Of a stretch of DNA of 64,000 bases, positions 26,416 through 38,785 are shown one piece after another. The notes under the pieces were generated by a model. The model saw nothing but the letters and a program-made list of their open reading frames with translations, was not told the origin of the DNA and made no database searches. The stretch is from Streptomyces seoulensis. Lineage in GTDB: Bacteria > Actinomycetota > Actinomycetes > Streptomycetales > Streptomycetaceae. Positions within the stretch are counted from its first letter, which is position 1. Every line of letters begins with the position of its first letter. Position numbers and translations under genes: made by a program. Location: positions 3,968,001-4,032,000 of the forward strand of contig NZ_CP032229.1 of NCBI RefSeq assembly GCF_004328625.1, in the 5' to 3' direction.

Positions 26416-27804
26416 TCACGGGCGCGTCATCCGCAGGACATCCAGCGCCTCGTCCAGCTGGCCGAGCGTCAGGTCGCCGCGCTCCACATAGCCGTCCTCC
26501 AGCACCACCTCGCGGATCGTCTTCCGTTCCGCGAGCGACTTCTTGGCGATCCGCGCGGCCTCCTCGTAACCCAGGTAGCGGTTGAGCGGGGTCACCACCG
26601 AGGGGGAGGACTCGGCGTACTCGCGGGCGCGCTCGCGGTCGGCGGTGATGCCGTCGATGGTCCGGTCGGCCAGCAGGCGGGAGGCGTTGGCCAGCAGCCG
26701 CACCGACTCCAGCACGTTCTTCGCCATGACCGGGAGCATCACGTTCAGCTCGAAGTTGCCCGCCGCGCCGGCCGTGGCGATGGTGGCGTCGTTGCCGATG
26801 ACCTGCGCCGCGACCATCAGCACCGCCTCCGGGACGACCGGGTTGACCTTGCCCGGCATGATCGAGGAGCCGGGCTGGAGGTCGGGCAGGCGGATCTCGG
26901 CAAGGCCGGTGCGCGGTCCCGAGGACATCCAGCGCAGATCGTTGGCGATCTTCGTCAGGCCCACCGCGACGGTCCGCAGCTGGCCGCTGGTCTCCACGAT
27001 CCCGTCGCGCGCGCCCTGCGCCTCGAAGTGGTCGCGGGCCTCGGTGAAGGGCAGCCCGGTCGCCCGCGCCACCTCCTCGATGACGGCCGCCGAGAAGCCG
27101 GGCGGGGTGTTGATCCCGGTGCCCACCGCCGTGCCGCCGAGCGGGAGTTCGGCCAGCCGGGGCAGCGAGGCACGCAGCCGCTCCACGCCGTACGTCACCT
27201 GCGCCGCGTAGCCGCCGAACTCCTGGCCCAGGGTCACGGGGGTCGCGTCCATCAGGTGCGTGCGCCCGGCCTTCACCACGTCCGCGAACTCCTCCGCCTT
27301 GCGGGTGAGGGCGGTGGCCAGGTGTTCCAGGGCCGGGATCAGGTCGTGGACCACGGCCGCGGTGGCCGCGATGTGGATCGAGGAGGGGAACACGTCGTTG
27401 GACGACTGGGAGGCGTTTACCTGGTCGTTGGGGTGCACGTCCCGGCCCAGCCGCTCGCCGGCGAGGGTGGCGATGACCTCGTTGGCGTTCATGTTGGAGG
27501 AGGTGCCGGAGCCGGTCTGGAAGACGTCCACCGGGAAGTGCGCGTCCCAGATGCCGTCCGCGACCTCGGCGGCCGCCCCCCGGATCGCGTCGGCCACGTC
27601 CCGGTCCAGCACGCCGAGGTCGGCGTTCACCTTCGCCGCCGCCCCCTTGATCCGGGCCAGCGCCTCGATGTGCGCCCGCTCCAGACGCTGCCCGGAGACG
27701 GGGAAGTTCTCGACGGCGCGCTGGGTCTGCGCGCGCCACTTGGCGTGGGCGGGGACACGGACCTCGCCCATGGAGTCGTGCTCGGTGCGGTACTCGTCGG
27801 TCAT
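26416..27804 (-). CDS. fumC: Fumarate hydratase class II
   Basis: This 462-residue enzyme of the aspartase/fumarase family converts fumarate and L-malate in the citric acid cycle. The family signature [12 protein letters not shown], an N-terminal [14 protein letters not shown] substrate loop and the [17 protein letters not shown] segment are intact. It is heat-stable, iron-free class II, in contrast to the iron-sulfur class I enzyme two genes upstream, so the cell would have both types. Confidence 0.96.
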   Translation of the reverse strand: MTDEYRTEHDSMGEVRVPAHAKWRAQTQRAVENFPVSGQRLERAHIEALARIKGAAAKVNADLGVLDRDVADAIRGAAAEVADGIWDAHFPVDVFQTGSGTSSNMNANEVIATLAGERLGRDVHPNDQVNASQSSNDVFPSSIHIAATAAVVHDLIPALEHLATALTRKAEEFADVVKAGRTHLMDATPVTLGQEFGGYAAQVTYGVERLRASLPRLAELPLGGTAVGTGINTPPGFSAAVIEEVARATGLPFTEARDHFEAQGARDGIVETSGQLRTVAVGLTKIANDLRWMSSGPRTGLAEIRLPDLQPGSSIMPGKVNPVVPEAVLMVAAQVIGNDATIATAGAAGNFELNVMLPVMAKNVLESVRLLANASRLLADRTIDGITADRERAREYAESSPSVVTPLNRYLGYEEAARIAKKSLAERKTIREVVLEDGYVERGDLTLGQLDEALDVLRMTRP

Positions 27805-27859
27805 ACCCGGTACAGCGAACGGGGTCGCCGCGATGTTCCTGGGCTGCGCCGGACGCGGC

Positions 27860-28639
27860 TCAGTGCACCGAGAAGCCGCCGTCCACGAAGAGGGACTGGC
27901 CGGTGACGTACCCCGAGGCGCGGCTCGCCAGGAAGACGGCGGCGCCCGCGAAGTCCTCGGCGAGGCCGTTGCGGCCCACCATCGTCCGCGCGGCCAGCGC
28001 CGCCACCTTCTCCGGGTCCGACGACAGCCGCGCGTTGAGCGGTGTCATCACGAAGCCCGGCACCAGCGTGTTGGCGGTGACACCGTGCGGCGACCACTCC
28101 TCGGCCTGGGAGCGCGCGAGCGACTCCAGCGCGCCCTTGGAGACGCCGTACGCCCCCGAACGGACGAAGGCGCGGTGCGCCTGCTGGGAGGAGATGTGGA
28201 TGATCCGCCCGAAACCCCGCTCGGCCATGCCGGGCCCGAACCTCCGGCTGAGCAGGTGCGGCGCCTGGAGGTTCAGCGCGAGGGTGAGGTCCCAGTCCTC
28301 GTCGCTCAGCTCGCTGAAGGGCGGACGCAGGTTGACGCCGGCCGAGTTGACGAGGATGTCGGGCTCGCCGAACACCCCGGCCGCCTCCTCGGCGGCGGCC
28401 CGCACGCCGTCCCGCCTACTCAGGTCGGCGCTCACCCACCCGGCACGGCAGCCCAGTTCGGCGAGCTGGGCGCAGGTCGCCTCCAGCGCCTCCTTGCCGC
28501 GCGCGACGACCACCACCGAGGCCCCGGCCCGCGCCAGCGCCTCGGTGATCGCGCGCCCGATGCCGGAACTGCCCCCGGTCACCACGGCGACGCGGCCGTC
28601 CAGCGAGAACAACCCGGAGAGATAAGCCGCAGAAGTCAT
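27860..28639 (-). CDS. Short-chain dehydrogenase/reductase
   Basis: The 259-residue classical SDR has the cofactor motif TGGSSGIG near residue 21, a catalytic Ser (HISSQQA), the YxxxK pair in [12 protein letters not shown], and NSAGVN. The Arg/Asp pattern after the glycine loop suggests NADP(H) use. The substrate is unknown. It lies between the two fumarase genes on the same strand, with a terminator between it and the upstream fumarase. Confidence 0.9.
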   Translation of the reverse strand: MTSAAYLSGLFSLDGRVAVVTGGSSGIGRAITEALARAGASVVVVARGKEALEATCAQLAELGCRAGWVSADLSRRDGVRAAAEEAAGVFGEPDILVNSAGVNLRPPFSELSDEDWDLTLALNLQAPHLLSRRFGPGMAERGFGRIIHISSQQAHRAFVRSGAYGVSKGALESLARSQAEEWSPHGVTANTLVPGFVMTPLNARLSSDPEKVAALAARTMVGRNGLAEDFAGAAVFLASRASGYVTGQSLFVDGGFSVH

Positions 28640-28661
28640 GCGGGCACCCTAGGGGGCCGCC

Positions 28662-28684
28662 GGAAACGGCCCCCAGGAGGGGGC
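28662..28684 (-). terminator. Terminator after class I fumarase
   Basis: GGGGGCCG (28662-28669) and CGGCCCCC (28677-28684) form an 8-bp stem directly against the stop codon of the upstream minus-strand gene. Confidence 0.7.
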
Positions 28685-30355
<1,671 letters not shown>

Positions 30356-30501
30356 CTCAGCCCATTCCTTCTTCGACGGACGGCGCCCGCCGACGCTGGC
30401 GAGCCTGTCCAGCGTAGAACCCGGCTCGGACAGCGCGCCGGTGAGGTAGGACTCACTTGCCTCCAGGAACATCCGGCGGCTGGTTGTCCACAGGGCCTAG
30501 T

Positions 30502-30515
30502 CGCGATCTATCGCG
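30502..30515. promoter_or_regulatory. CGCGAT-CT-ATCGCG dyad
   Basis: A perfect 6-bp inverted repeat with a 2-base spacer lies 18 bases before the DUF1707 gene and 146 bases before the divergent fumarase start. It is a good operator candidate, but the regulator is unknown. Confidence 0.5.
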
Positions 30516-30533
30516 TTTCGGTACTCTGCTGTC

Positions 30534-31241
30534 GTGGACCTTCAGAAGCACGCCCAGCCCCCGGCCACCGCCCCGCGCCCGGCCGACCTGCGCGCCTCGG
30601 ACGCCGACCGCGACCGGGTCGCCGACATCCTCCGTGACGCCCTGGCCGAGGGCCGGCTGACCGCCGAGGAGCACGCCGAGCGGGTGGAGGGGGTGCTGCA
30701 CACCAAGACCGTCGGCGAGCTGGACGCCTTCATACGCGACCTGCCCGCCGCGCACGAACGCCCGGCGGCACCCGCGTACGCCGTGCCGCACCGCCCGCCG
30801 CCCGGCTCGCTCCCGGCCGACGCGGACACCAGCGTGGTCGCCGTGTTCAGCAGCGCCGTGCGCCGGGGCCGCTGGCGTGCGGGGCGCCGGGTGCACGCCT
30901 TCGCGGTGTTCGGCAGCGTGGAGATAGACCTCAGCGAGGCCGTCTTCGAGTACCAGCAGGTGGTGATCAAGGCGGTCTCGGTCTTCGGGGACGTCCAGAT
31001 CCGCGTCCCGGAGAACGTGTCGCTGCGCGGCACCGGCGGCAGCGTGCTGGGCAACTTCGAGGTCAGCACGGTGGACTCGGTGCAGTCGGACGCGCCGGTG
31101 ATCTACGTCGACGGCTGGTCGGTGCTGGGCAACGTGGAGGCGCGGCCCCGGCGCGGAAGGTTCGTGGCGGACATCCTCGACCGGGTCCAGGACAAGCTCG
31201 ACAAGGCGGACCGGAAGCTGCGCCGGCACCTGGACCGCTGA
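30534..31241 (+). CDS. DUF1707 and LiaF-like domain protein
   Basis: The 235-residue protein begins with a DUF1707 domain (LRASDADRDRVADILRDALAEGRLTAEEHAER). A C-terminal beta-helical domain like the cell-envelope stress protein LiaF (DUF2154) follows: VVAVFSSAVRRGRW, VFGSVEIDL and VSVFGDVQIRVPEN. No transmembrane segment is obvious. DUF1707 proteins are abundant in actinomycetes and linked by context to envelope stress; the molecular role is unknown. The gene starts with GTG. Confidence 0.85.
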   Translation: MDLQKHAQPPATAPRPADLRASDADRDRVADILRDALAEGRLTAEEHAERVEGVLHTKTVGELDAFIRDLPAAHERPAAPAYAVPHRPPPGSLPADADTSVVAVFSSAVRRGRWRAGRRVHAFAVFGSVEIDLSEAVFEYQQVVIKAVSVFGDVQIRVPENVSLRGTGGSVLGNFEVSTVDSVQSDAPVIYVDGWSVLGNVEARPRRGRFVADILDRVQDKLDKADRKLRRHLDR

Positions 31242-31357
31242 GGTCCGAACAAGCCGTCGTACGCCGGTGGTTGGGAACGCAGTGCATAGGCGCGCGTACA
31301 ACGGGTAGGGCTTGCTGCATCGTCTCTCGCTAGCGAATTCGTCGTCAGGAGTAGACC

Positions 31358-31723
31358 GTGCTGCAACCGCCGCATTCGTCCCCGCGGGTAGCCGCCGTTC
31401 CGGCCCAGCGGGGCCCGGCGCGAGACAGGGATCAGGACGCGCCCTGGCACACCGAGGCGGTGTGCCGCCGCGACGAGGCCGGTCTGTTCTTCGCCCCGTC
31501 CAAGGAGCCGACCGCCGCGCGGCTGTCCCGCGAGGAGGCGGCGAAGCGGGTGTGCGCCCGCTGCCCGGTGATGATCGAGTGCCGCGAGCACGCCCTGCTC
31601 CAGCCCGAGCCGTACGGCGTCTGGGGCGGTCTGACCGCGGCCGAGCGCCGGGTGGTCCTGGCCCGCAGGCGCAGGCGCGAGGTGGAGCTCAAGAAGGCGA
31701 CGGCGGCGCGTATGGCCGGCTGA
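31358..31723 (+). CDS. WhiB-like (Wbl) iron-sulfur transcription factor
   Basis: The 121-residue protein has the four Wbl cysteines (Cys36, Cys66, Cys69, Cys75; C-x29-C-x2-C-x5-C), the GVWGG turn after the cluster and a basic C-terminal tail (RRRRREVELKK). Wbl proteins carry a [4Fe-4S] cluster and act with principal sigma factors in development and stress. By position beside glpX it may correspond to the WblI type of Streptomyces, recalled from synteny only. The start is a GTG after AGGAG. Confidence 0.92.
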   Translation: MLQPPHSSPRVAAVPAQRGPARDRDQDAPWHTEAVCRRDEAGLFFAPSKEPTAARLSREEAAKRVCARCPVMIECREHALLQPEPYGVWGGLTAAERRVVLARRRRREVELKKATAARMAG

Positions 31724-31736
31724 GCCGCGGGTTCTC

Positions 31737-31762
31737 GGGGGCGCGAGAACTCCCGCGCCCCC
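31737..31762. terminator. Terminator between wbl and glpX
   Basis: GGGGGCGCG (31737-31745) pairs with CGCGCCCCC (31754-31762). A competing GTTCTC/GAGAAC hairpin spans 31731-31750. It sits between convergent genes. Confidence 0.72.
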
Positions 31763-31769
31763 TCGACCC

Positions 31770-32801
31770 CTACTTCGCCCGGTCGAAGTCGACCGCGCTG
31801 TAGGCCCGCAGCTTGCTGAGCCGGTGCTCCGACTCGATCTTCCGCACGGTCCCCGACTTGGACCGCATCACGATGGAGTCGGTGGTCGCGGTCTCGGACC
31901 GGTACCGCACCCCCCGCATCAGCTCCCCGTCGGTGATCCCGGTGGCCACGAAGAACACGTTCTCCCCGCTCACCAGGTCGTCCGTGGTCAGCACCCGGTC
32001 GAGGTCGTGGCCGGCGGCGATCGCCCGCTCCCGCTCCTCGTCGTCCTTGGGCCAGAGCTTGCCCTGGATCGTGCCGCCCAGGCACTTCACCGCACAGGCC
32101 GAGATGATCCCCTCGGGCGTACCGCCGATGCCGAGCAGCAGGTCGATGCCGGTGCCCTCGCGCAGCGCCAGGATGGACCCCGCCACATCGCCGTCCGAGA
32201 TCAGCTTGATCCGGGCGCCGGTGTCCCGGATCTCCTTGATGACGCCCTCGTGCCGGGGCCGGTCCAGGATGCAGACCGTGACGTCCTCGGGCGTGCGCCG
32301 CTTCGCCTTGGCGACCCGGCGGATGTTGACCGACACGGGCGCGTCGATGTCCACGAAGTCGGCCGCCTCGGGCCCGGTGACCAGCTTGTCCATGTAGAAC
32401 ACGGCGGACGGGTCGAACATGGCGCCCCGCTCGGCGGCGGCCAGCACGGCGATCGCGTTCGCCATGCCCTTCGCCGTCAGGGTGGTCCCGTCGATCGGGT
32501 CCACGGCGATGTCGACCTCGGGTCCCGTCCCGTCGCCGACCTGCTCCCCGTTGAAGAGCATCGGCGCCTCGTCCTTCTCGCCCTCGCCGATGACGACGAC
32601 GCCGTTCATCGAGACGGTGGAGACGAGGGTCCGCATGGCGCGCACGGCGGCGCCGTCGGCGCCGTTCTTGTCGCCGCGGCCGACCCAGCGGCCCGCGGCC
32701 ATGGCCGCTGCCTCGGTGACCCTGACCAGTTCCAGGGCGAGGTTGCGGTCGGGGGCCTCGGAGGGGACATCGAGTTCGGACGGCAGATGATGCTCGGTCA
32801 T
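31770..32801 (-). CDS. glpX: Class II fructose-1,6-bisphosphatase GlpX
   Basis: The 343-residue GlpX enzyme removes the 1-phosphate in gluconeogenesis. It has the metal-binding [10 protein letters not shown] and [16 protein letters not shown] motifs (Asp/Glu ligands) and later [10 protein letters not shown]. The ATG at 32801 precedes the conserved N terminus; the frame continues to 33491 without homology. It is divergent from the DUF4245 gene. Confidence 0.95.
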   Translation of the reverse strand: MTEHHLPSELDVPSEAPDRNLALELVRVTEAAAMAAGRWVGRGDKNGADGAAVRAMRTLVSTVSMNGVVVIGEGEKDEAPMLFNGEQVGDGTGPEVDIAVDPIDGTTLTAKGMANAIAVLAAAERGAMFDPSAVFYMDKLVTGPEAADFVDIDAPVSVNIRRVAKAKRRTPEDVTVCILDRPRHEGVIKEIRDTGARIKLISDGDVAGSILALREGTGIDLLLGIGGTPEGIISACAVKCLGGTIQGKLWPKDDEERERAIAAGHDLDRVLTTDDLVSGENVFFVATGITDGELMRGVRYRSETATTDSIVMRSKSGTVRKIESEHRLSKLRAYSAVDFDRAK

Positions 32802-32924
32802 CGGAGCGCACCTTTCTGATACGACGACGGCCGGATGAGTATGAGGTGACTCTATCGCCGGGCTTACAAAATGAGCAGGGGGCCCCACGGATGAGCGCGG
32901 AGGGCACCTGAGACCATAGGAGGC

Positions 32925-33449
32925 GTGGCAGGTTCGAACGGCAAGCAGAAGACGGTCCGGGACATGATCCTTTCCCTGGCCCTCATCGGAATCGCGGCGG
33001 CGGTCATCTACGTCTTCGTCCCGCACGACGACCACCAGCCCGACCTTCCCCGGGTCGACTACTCGGTCGAGACGACCACGGCACGCCGGGCGGTGAGCTA
33101 CCCGGTGGCGGCCCCCGAGGGGCTGCCGGACACCTGGAAGGCCACCTCCGTCCGCTTCCGTGGCGAGGAGTCCGACCGCTGGCACCTCGGCTTCCAGGAC
33201 CCCGAGGGCCAGTACGTGCAGGTCGAGCAGTCCACCGAGAAGCGCGCCGCCTTCATCGAGCAGGCCACCCAGGGCTCCTCGGCGACGAAGAAGACCGTGA
33301 AGATCGACGGCCGCACCTGGACCCGGTACTCCGGCGGCCGCTACGACGCCCTCGTCCTGGAGGGCACCCCCGGCTCCACCACGGTGGTTTCCGGCACCGC
33401 CTCCTTCGACCGCCTGACCACCATGGCCTCGGCGCTCAAGATGGCCTAG
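32925..33449 (+). CDS. DUF4245 family membrane-anchored protein
   Basis: The 174-residue protein has a short basic start ([12 protein letters not shown]), one transmembrane helix near residues 18-35, and an extracytoplasmic domain. The domain shows the DUF4245 features: [25 protein letters not shown], then [26 protein letters not shown]. The function is unknown. It commonly neighbours glpX or fumarase genes in actinomycetes. GTG start, GGAGG at 32918-32922. Confidence 0.88.
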   Translation: MAGSNGKQKTVRDMILSLALIGIAAAVIYVFVPHDDHQPDLPRVDYSVETTTARRAVSYPVAAPEGLPDTWKATSVRFRGEESDRWHLGFQDPEGQYVQVEQSTEKRAAFIEQATQGSSATKKTVKIDGRTWTRYSGGRYDALVLEGTPGSTTVVSGTASFDRLTTMASALKMA

Positions 33450-33470
33450 CAAGCCCCCTCTCACCATGCG

Positions 33471-33505
33471 CGAAGGCCCCCGGAAGCGCATTCCGGGGGC
33501 CTTCG
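33471..33505. terminator. Terminator after DUF4245 gene
   Basis: Perfect 15-bp stem: left arm 33471-33485 (CGAAGGCCCCCGGAA), right arm 33491-33505, loop GCGCA. The convergent nitroreductase ends 31 bases further on. Confidence 0.88.
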
Positions 33506-33536
33506 TGTGTGCCGTCGAGTGGCGGGATGATGCTGG

Positions 33537-34127
33537 TCAGACGGTCGTGATCACGTCGTCGTAGGACAGGCGCGGCCCGCGCGGGTGGGAGGCGTCGGCG
33601 GCCGGGCGGCCGATGTTGACGATCATCAGCGGGGCGTGGTCGTCGTCCAGGAACTCCTTGCGGACCCCCTCGGCGTCGAAGCCGGTCATCGGGCCCGCGG
33701 CCAGGCCGGCGGCGCGGACGCCGACGACGAAGTAGGCGGCCTGGAGCGCGGCGTTCAGCGCGGCGGAGCGCTCACGGACCGGGCGCTCGCCGAAGAAGGC
33801 GTCCTTGGCCTGCGGGAACGCCGGGAACAGGGTCGGCAGCTCCTCGTGGAACTCGTTGTCCGCGGAGAGGATCGCCACCAGCGGTGCGGCGGCCGTCTTG
33901 GGCTTGTTGCCGTCCGCCATCAGGGCCACCAGGCGCTCGCGGGCCTCGGGGGAGCGGACCAGGGTGATCCGCAGAGGGGTCTGGTTGAAGGCGGTGGGCC
34001 CGTACTTGACCAGGTCGTAGATCGCGCGGACCTGCTCGTCGGTCACCGGCTCGTCGGTGAAGGAGTTCGCGGTGCGGGCCTCGCGGAACAGCAGGTCCTG
34101 GGCGGCCGGGTCGAGAACGAGAGACAT
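33537..34127 (-). CDS. Nitroreductase-family oxidoreductase (RutE/HadB-like)
   Basis: The 196-residue FMN-binding protein resembles malonic semialdehyde reductase: FREARTANSFTDEPVTDEQVRAIYDLVKYGPTAFNQTPLRI, then YFVVGVRAAGLAAGPMTGFDAEGVRKEFL. It should reduce small carbonyls or nitro groups with NAD(P)H. The physiological substrate is not evident, and no pyrimidine-degradation genes are nearby. Confidence 0.88.
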   Translation of the reverse strand: MSLVLDPAAQDLLFREARTANSFTDEPVTDEQVRAIYDLVKYGPTAFNQTPLRITLVRSPEARERLVALMADGNKPKTAAAPLVAILSADNEFHEELPTLFPAFPQAKDAFFGERPVRERSAALNAALQAAYFVVGVRAAGLAAGPMTGFDAEGVRKEFLDDDHAPLMIVNIGRPAADASHPRGPRLSYDDVITTV

Positions 34128-34242
34128 CTGTGACTTCCTGGGGTGCGCGTACGGTCCGTGGTGCGGGACCTGATGACGGACCCGACCCTACGCCAAAGAA
34201 GTTCAAGCTTTAACAAAGCCTCCCGGGCAGCCCCTGGTCGCC

Positions 34243-34467
34243 CTAGTCGCCCTCCTCTTCCTCCGCCTCCTCCGCGAGCGCCGCGTCCAGCCGCTCCCGC
34301 GCCCCCTCCAGCCAGCGCCGGCACACCTTGGCCAGCTCCTCGCCGCGCTCCCACAGCGCCAGCGACTCCTCCAGCGTCGAACCGCCCGCCTCCAGCCGCC
34401 GTACGACCTCGATCAACTCGTCCCGCGCCTGCTCGTACGAGAGCGTCTCGTCCACCTTGCTGCTCAT
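34243..34467 (-). CDS. xseB: Exodeoxyribonuclease VII small subunit
   Basis: The 74-residue product has the XseB helical pattern: [37 protein letters not shown], with an acidic C-terminal tail. It binds XseA to form the single-strand exonuclease used in repair. Its start is 9 bases after the xseA stop. Confidence 0.93.
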   Translation of the reverse strand: MSSKVDETLSYEQARDELIEVVRRLEAGGSTLEESLALWERGEELAKVCRRWLEGARERLDAALAEEAEEEEGD

Positions 34468-34476
34468 CCGCCCACC

Positions 34477-35697
34477 CTATTCATCGCCGCCGACATCGAC
34501 CCGTACGGCGAACTCGCCCGCCGCCACCCGGGCCCGCAGCGGCTCGCCCTCGGTCACCTCGGCCGGGTCGCGGACCACATGGCCGTCCTCCTTCTGCAGG
34601 ACCGCGTAGCCCCGCCGGAGGGTGGCCGCGGGGGAGAGGGCGACCACGCGCGCGTGCGTGTGCGTCAGCTCCGACTCCGCCCGGTCCAGCAGATGACCGA
34701 GCGTGCGCCGGGCGCGGCCCAGCAGCGCCTCCACCTGCTCCTCCCGCTCGTCCAGCATCCGGTGCGGGCGCTCCATCACGGGCCGGGCCAGCGCATGCGC
34801 CAGCCCCCGCTCCTCCCGCTCCAGCAGGGAGTGCGCGCACCGCCGGCCCCGGTCGCGCAGCATCCGTACCCGCGCCAGCTCCTCGCCCACGTCCGGGACG
34901 ACCTTCTTGGCCGCGTCGGTCGGGGTGGAGGCGCGCAGGTCGGCGACCAGGTCCAGCAGCGGGGTGTCGGGCTCGTGCCCGATCGCCGAGACCACCGGCG
35001 TACGGCAGGCCGCCACGGTGCGGATCAGCTCCTCGTCGGAGAACGGCAGCAGGTCCTCCACGCTGCCCCCGCCGCGCGCCACCACGATCACGTCCACGTC
35101 GTCCCGCGCGTCCAGCTCCTTGACCGCCTGGACCACCTGCGGCACCGCGTGCACCCCCTGCACCGGCACATTGCGCACCTCGAAGCGGACGGCGGGCCAG
35201 CGGTGCCGGGCGTTCTCCAGCACGTCCCGCTCCGCCGCCGAGGCCCGGCCGCACACCAGCCCGATGAGCTGCGGCAGGAACGGCAGCGGCTTCTTGCGGT
35301 CGGCCGCGAACAGCCCCTCCGCCGCCAGCGACTTCTTGAGCTGCTCCAGCCGCGCCAGCAGCTCGCCCACGCCCACCGGCCGTATCTCGGCGGCGCGCAG
35401 CGAGAGCTGGCCGCGCGGGGCGTACCACTCGGGCTTGGCGAGCACCACGACCCGCGCGCCCTCGCCGACCACGTCCGCGACCGCGTCGAACACCTGCCGG
35501 TAGCAGGTGACGCTGACCGAGATGTCGTGCGAGGGGTCGCGCAGGGTCAGGAACACCACCCCGGCGCCGGGCCGCCGCGACAACTGGGTGATCTGCCCCT
35601 CCACCCACACCGCGCCGAGCCGGTCGATCCAGCGTCCGATCAGCCGGGAGACCTCCCCGACCGGGAGCGGGACCTCGGGCGACGTGTTCACAGCCAT
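34477..35697 (-). CDS. xseA: Exodeoxyribonuclease VII large subunit
   Basis: The 406-residue product has an N-terminal OB-fold ([28 protein letters not shown]) and the catalytic domain: [73 protein letters not shown]. Long helices toward the C terminus follow. It degrades single-stranded DNA with XseB. It is divergent from ispH. Confidence 0.95.
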   Translation of the reverse strand: MAVNTSPEVPLPVGEVSRLIGRWIDRLGAVWVEGQITQLSRRPGAGVVFLTLRDPSHDISVSVTCYRQVFDAVADVVGEGARVVVLAKPEWYAPRGQLSLRAAEIRPVGVGELLARLEQLKKSLAAEGLFAADRKKPLPFLPQLIGLVCGRASAAERDVLENARHRWPAVRFEVRNVPVQGVHAVPQVVQAVKELDARDDVDVIVVARGGGSVEDLLPFSDEELIRTVAACRTPVVSAIGHEPDTPLLDLVADLRASTPTDAAKKVVPDVGEELARVRMLRDRGRRCAHSLLEREERGLAHALARPVMERPHRMLDEREEQVEALLGRARRTLGHLLDRAESELTHTHARVVALSPAATLRRGYAVLQKEDGHVVRDPAEVTEGEPLRARVAAGEFAVRVDVGGDE

Positions 35698-35796
35698 GCG
35701 GCGAGGGTAACGGCCGCCGCCGACAACGGGGGTGCGCCGTGGACACCCCCGTGGGGGGATCTACGGGGCCGGGCACCCGGCCTTACGATGGGACGC

Positions 35797-36804
35797 ATGA
35801 CCGCTTCGCCTGGCCGCCGTGTCCTGCTCGCCGCCCCCCGTGGCTACTGCGCCGGTGTGGACCGCGCCGTGATCGCCGTCGAGAAGGCCCTCGAACAGTA
35901 CGGGGCCCCGATCTACGTCCGGCACGAGATCGTCCACAACAAGTACGTCGTGCAGACCCTGGAGAAGAAGGGCGCGATCTTCGTCGAGCAGACGGAGGAG
36001 GTGCCGCCGGGCGAGATCGTGATGTTCTCCGCGCACGGTGTCGCCCCGACCGTGCACGAGGAGGCGAAGCGCGGCCGGCTCGCCACCATCGACGCCACCT
36101 GCCCGCTGGTCACCAAGGTCCACAAGGAAGCCGTCCGCTACGCAAAGGACGACTACGACATCCTGCTGATCGGGCACGAGGGGCACGAGGAGGTCATCGG
36201 CACCTCCGGTGAGGCCCCCGAGCACATCCAGCTCGTCGACGGCCCCGAGGACGTCGCCAAGGTCGAGGTCCGCGACCCGTCCAAGATCGTCTGGCTCTCG
36301 CAGACCACGCTGTCCGTGGACGAGACCATGGAGACCGTCGACGCCCTGAAGGCGAAGTTCCCCGGCCTGGTCTCCCCGCCCAGCGACGACATCTGCTACG
36401 CCACGCAGAACCGTCAGCTCGCGGTGAAGCAGATGGGCGCCGAGGCCGAGCTGGTCATCGTGGTCGGCTCGCGCAACTCCTCCAACTCGGTCCGGCTCGT
36501 CGAGGTCGCCAAGCTCGCCGGGTCCCGCGAGGCGTACCTGGTGGACTTCGCCGGCGAGATCGACGAAGCCTGGCTGGAGGGCGTCACCACGGTCGGCGTC
36601 ACTTCCGGCGCCTCGGTGCCCGAGGTGCTGGTCGAGGAGGTCCTCGAGTGGCTGGCCCAGCGCGGCTACGGCGACGTGGAGCTGGTCAAGGCGGCCGAGG
36701 AGTCCATCACCTTCTCGCTGCCCAAGGAACTCCGGCGCGATCTGCGCGAGGAGGCCGCCGCCCTGGCGGCCGAGCGCGGCGGAACCGGTACGCCCGGGGC
36801 GTGA
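35797..36804 (+). CDS. ispH: 4-hydroxy-3-methylbut-2-enyl diphosphate reductase
   Basis: The 335-residue product catalyses the last step of the MEP isoprenoid pathway (HMBPP to IPP and DMAPP). Three cluster cysteines are visible: [11 protein letters not shown] (about Cys18), [11 protein letters not shown] and [11 protein letters not shown]. The catalytic EE and histidines ([15 protein letters not shown]) are also present. An ATG at 35788 in the same frame would add three residues. It supplies precursors used by the cis-prenyltransferase encoded earlier in the window. Confidence 0.95.
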   Translation: MTASPGRRVLLAAPRGYCAGVDRAVIAVEKALEQYGAPIYVRHEIVHNKYVVQTLEKKGAIFVEQTEEVPPGEIVMFSAHGVAPTVHEEAKRGRLATIDATCPLVTKVHKEAVRYAKDDYDILLIGHEGHEEVIGTSGEAPEHIQLVDGPEDVAKVEVRDPSKIVWLSQTTLSVDETMETVDALKAKFPGLVSPPSDDICYATQNRQLAVKQMGAEAELVIVVGSRNSSNSVRLVEVAKLAGSREAYLVDFAGEIDEAWLEGVTTVGVTSGASVPEVLVEEVLEWLAQRGYGDVELVKAAEESITFSLPKELRRDLREEAAALAAERGGTGTPGA

Positions 36805-36833
36805 CCGTCAGTCGTACGTCGTAACGTGGGGCC

Positions 36834-37589
36834 ATGCAGATCTTCGGCGTGGACATCGGCGGGTCCGGCATCAAGGGTGCCCCGGTGGACCTGGACAAGG
36901 GCGATCTCGCCCAGGAGCGCTGCAAGGTGCTCACCCCCCATCCGGCGACCCCCGAGGGTGTCGCGGACGGCGTCAAGGAAGTGATCGACCACTTCGGCTG
37001 GACCGGCCCGGTCGGGCTGACCTTCCCCGGAGTGATCCAGGACGGCGCGACCATCCTCACCGCGGCGAACGTCGACAAGAGCTGGATCGGTACGGACGCC
37101 CGCACCCTCTTCAGCGAGAAGCTGGGCGGCCTGCCGGTCACCCTGGTCAACGACGCGGACGCGGCCGGTCTCGCCGAGATGCGGTTCGGCGCCGGGCGCG
37201 GACGGAAGGGCACGGTCATCGTGCTCACCTTCGGCACCGGCATCGGCAGCGCCGTCTTCACCGACGGCGTGCTGGTCGCCAACACCGAGCTGGGCCACGT
37301 CGAGCTGAACGGCCACGACGCGGAGAAGAAGGCGTCCAGCAAGGCCAAGGAGGACGGCGACCTCACCTGGGAGCACTGGGCACGCCGGGTCGAGAAGTAC
37401 CTCGCGCACCTGGAGATGCTCTTCTCCCCCGAGCTGTTCATCATCGGCGGCGGGGTGAGCCGCAAGGCCGACAAGTTCCTCCCGCACATCAAGGGCATCA
37501 AGGCCGAGATCGTCCCGGCCCAGCTCCAGAACAACGCGGGCATCGTGGGCGCGGCGATGCGGGCGGAGGAGCGGGCCTCGGCGGAGTAG
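36834..37589 (+). CDS. ppgK: Polyphosphate glucokinase
   Basis: The 251-residue ROK-fold kinase begins with the phosphate loop [16 protein letters not shown] and has [11 protein letters not shown] with the catalytic Asp and [12 protein letters not shown]. It lacks the zinc CxCGxxGCxE motif of typical ROK glucokinases, as expected for PPGK. It phosphorylates glucose with polyphosphate or ATP. It is 29 bases after ispH, perhaps on the same transcript. Confidence 0.93.
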   Translation: MQIFGVDIGGSGIKGAPVDLDKGDLAQERCKVLTPHPATPEGVADGVKEVIDHFGWTGPVGLTFPGVIQDGATILTAANVDKSWIGTDARTLFSEKLGGLPVTLVNDADAAGLAEMRFGAGRGRKGTVIVLTFGTGIGSAVFTDGVLVANTELGHVELNGHDAEKKASSKAKEDGDLTWEHWARRVEKYLAHLEMLFSPELFIIGGGVSRKADKFLPHIKGIKAEIVPAQLQNNAGIVGAAMRAEERASAE

Positions 37590-37657
37590 CGGGGCCGGGG
37601 CAGCTGCCGGGCGCCGGGATAGGCTGCCCCGTCCCACTCCGGCCGGAGGTCGTCTCA

Positions 37658-38185
37658 GTGATGTCCCCACGGGTGTTCGCCGTCGCCCCGCTGGCTCTGG
37701 CGCTGCTCGCCCTGTCCGGCTGCTCCTCGTGGGGCTGCACCGACACGAGGGCGGAGCGCGGTACGCCCGGTGCCAGGGTGCGGGTCGTGGACACGGACGG
37801 GCGGCCGCTCGGCGTCACCGCCGTGGTCGTCGACTGGCGCCTGGAGCCCCACCCGCAGGTGCCCACCGATGGTGACCAGGTCCACTTCCGCTTCCGCTTC
37901 GACGGCGCCGACGAGAACTCCGACCCCGCGGTGGACGTCTGCGCGGTCGACGAGAAGCGCGTGGCGGTGGGGTGTGACCTGGTCGAGTCGTCCCAGGCCT
38001 TCGGGCCGGCCGCCGATCCCCGCACCGGCGATGCCTGGCTCGCCGTCGAGCACCCGGAGCGGGTCGCCGGAGTGCTGTTCATCCCCAACGACCAGTCCTA
38101 CGATCGACGCACCTGTGCGGTGGACGTCAAGGACGGCGGCGGAATGCACCCTCCGGAGAGCCCCAGCAGGGGGGACCAGCTGTAA
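37658..38185 (+). CDS. Putative lipoprotein, unknown function
   Basis: The 175-residue product has a signal peptide ending in the lipobox LSGC (Cys near residue 22) and a Cys-containing mature domain without a recognised family. GTG at 37658 or ATG at 37661 can start it; GGAGG at 37645 suits 37658. It converges with the DUF6542 gene. Confidence 0.7.
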   Translation: MMSPRVFAVAPLALALLALSGCSSWGCTDTRAERGTPGARVRVVDTDGRPLGVTAVVVDWRLEPHPQVPTDGDQVHFRFRFDGADENSDPAVDVCAVDEKRVAVGCDLVESSQAFGPAADPRTGDAWLAVEHPERVAGVLFIPNDQSYDRRTCAVDVKDGGGMHPPESPSRGDQL

Positions 38186-38209
38186 GGGGCCTGTTGAGCT
38201 GCTGTGGCC

Positions 38210-38785
38210 CTACGGACGGCGCCGTCTGCTCCGCACCCAGCGCACCCGGCGTACCAGGACCATCACCCCGGCGATCAGTGTGCCGCCGTACAGCCAGCCC
38301 GCCTGGGTGGCGAGGCCGGTGAAGACGCCCATCAGGGAGCCGAGGAAGCCGGCGCTGCCGTCGGCGACCGGGAAGAGTCCGGCGCCGAAGGCGATGGGCA
38401 GGGCGACGGGGGCGGTCAGCAGGTCGCCGGGGCGCACCCAGAGCGCGGTGAGCACGCAGACGGGCAGGAAGAGCACGCCGTAGGCGATCAGGGACGAGCC
38501 GAACAGCAGGGCGTCCAGCGCGCCGAGCAGCAGCATCGCGGCGACGCAGAACAGGCCGCCGCCGAGCCCGGTGAGCCGCGGGTTCGGGAAGCGCCGTCCG
38601 GTCGGCGCGGAGGCCGGCCCGGCGGCGGCGCGTACGGGCTCGGGGCCGCGGCGGGCCGCGACGGGCACCCCGGCCGGGCCGCGCGCGGCGTCCGGACCGC
38701 GCCGGGCCTGGGGCGGAAGATGCGCGGGCGTGGGTGTGCCGCGTCGCGGCCCGTCTTTCGGAGGTCGCGTTCTGTGTTGCTCCAC
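38210..38785 (-). CDS. DUF6542-like membrane protein
   Basis: The 191-residue product has a basic, Pro-rich N-terminal tail of about 70 residues. Four hydrophobic helices follow (GGGLFCVAAMLLLGALDALLFG, AYGVLFLPVCVLTALWV, TAPVALPIAFGAGLF, GWLYGGTLIAGVMVLV), and the C terminus is Arg-rich. This layout fits a family of unknown role often found beside ychF in Streptomyces. GTG start. Confidence 0.7.
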   Translation of the reverse strand: MEQHRTRPPKDGPRRGTPTPAHLPPQARRGPDAARGPAGVPVAARRGPEPVRAAAGPASAPTGRRFPNPRLTGLGGGLFCVAAMLLLGALDALLFGSSLIAYGVLFLPVCVLTALWVRPGDLLTAPVALPIAFGAGLFPVADGSAGFLGSLMGVFTGLATQAGWLYGGTLIAGVMVLVRRVRWVRSRRRRP

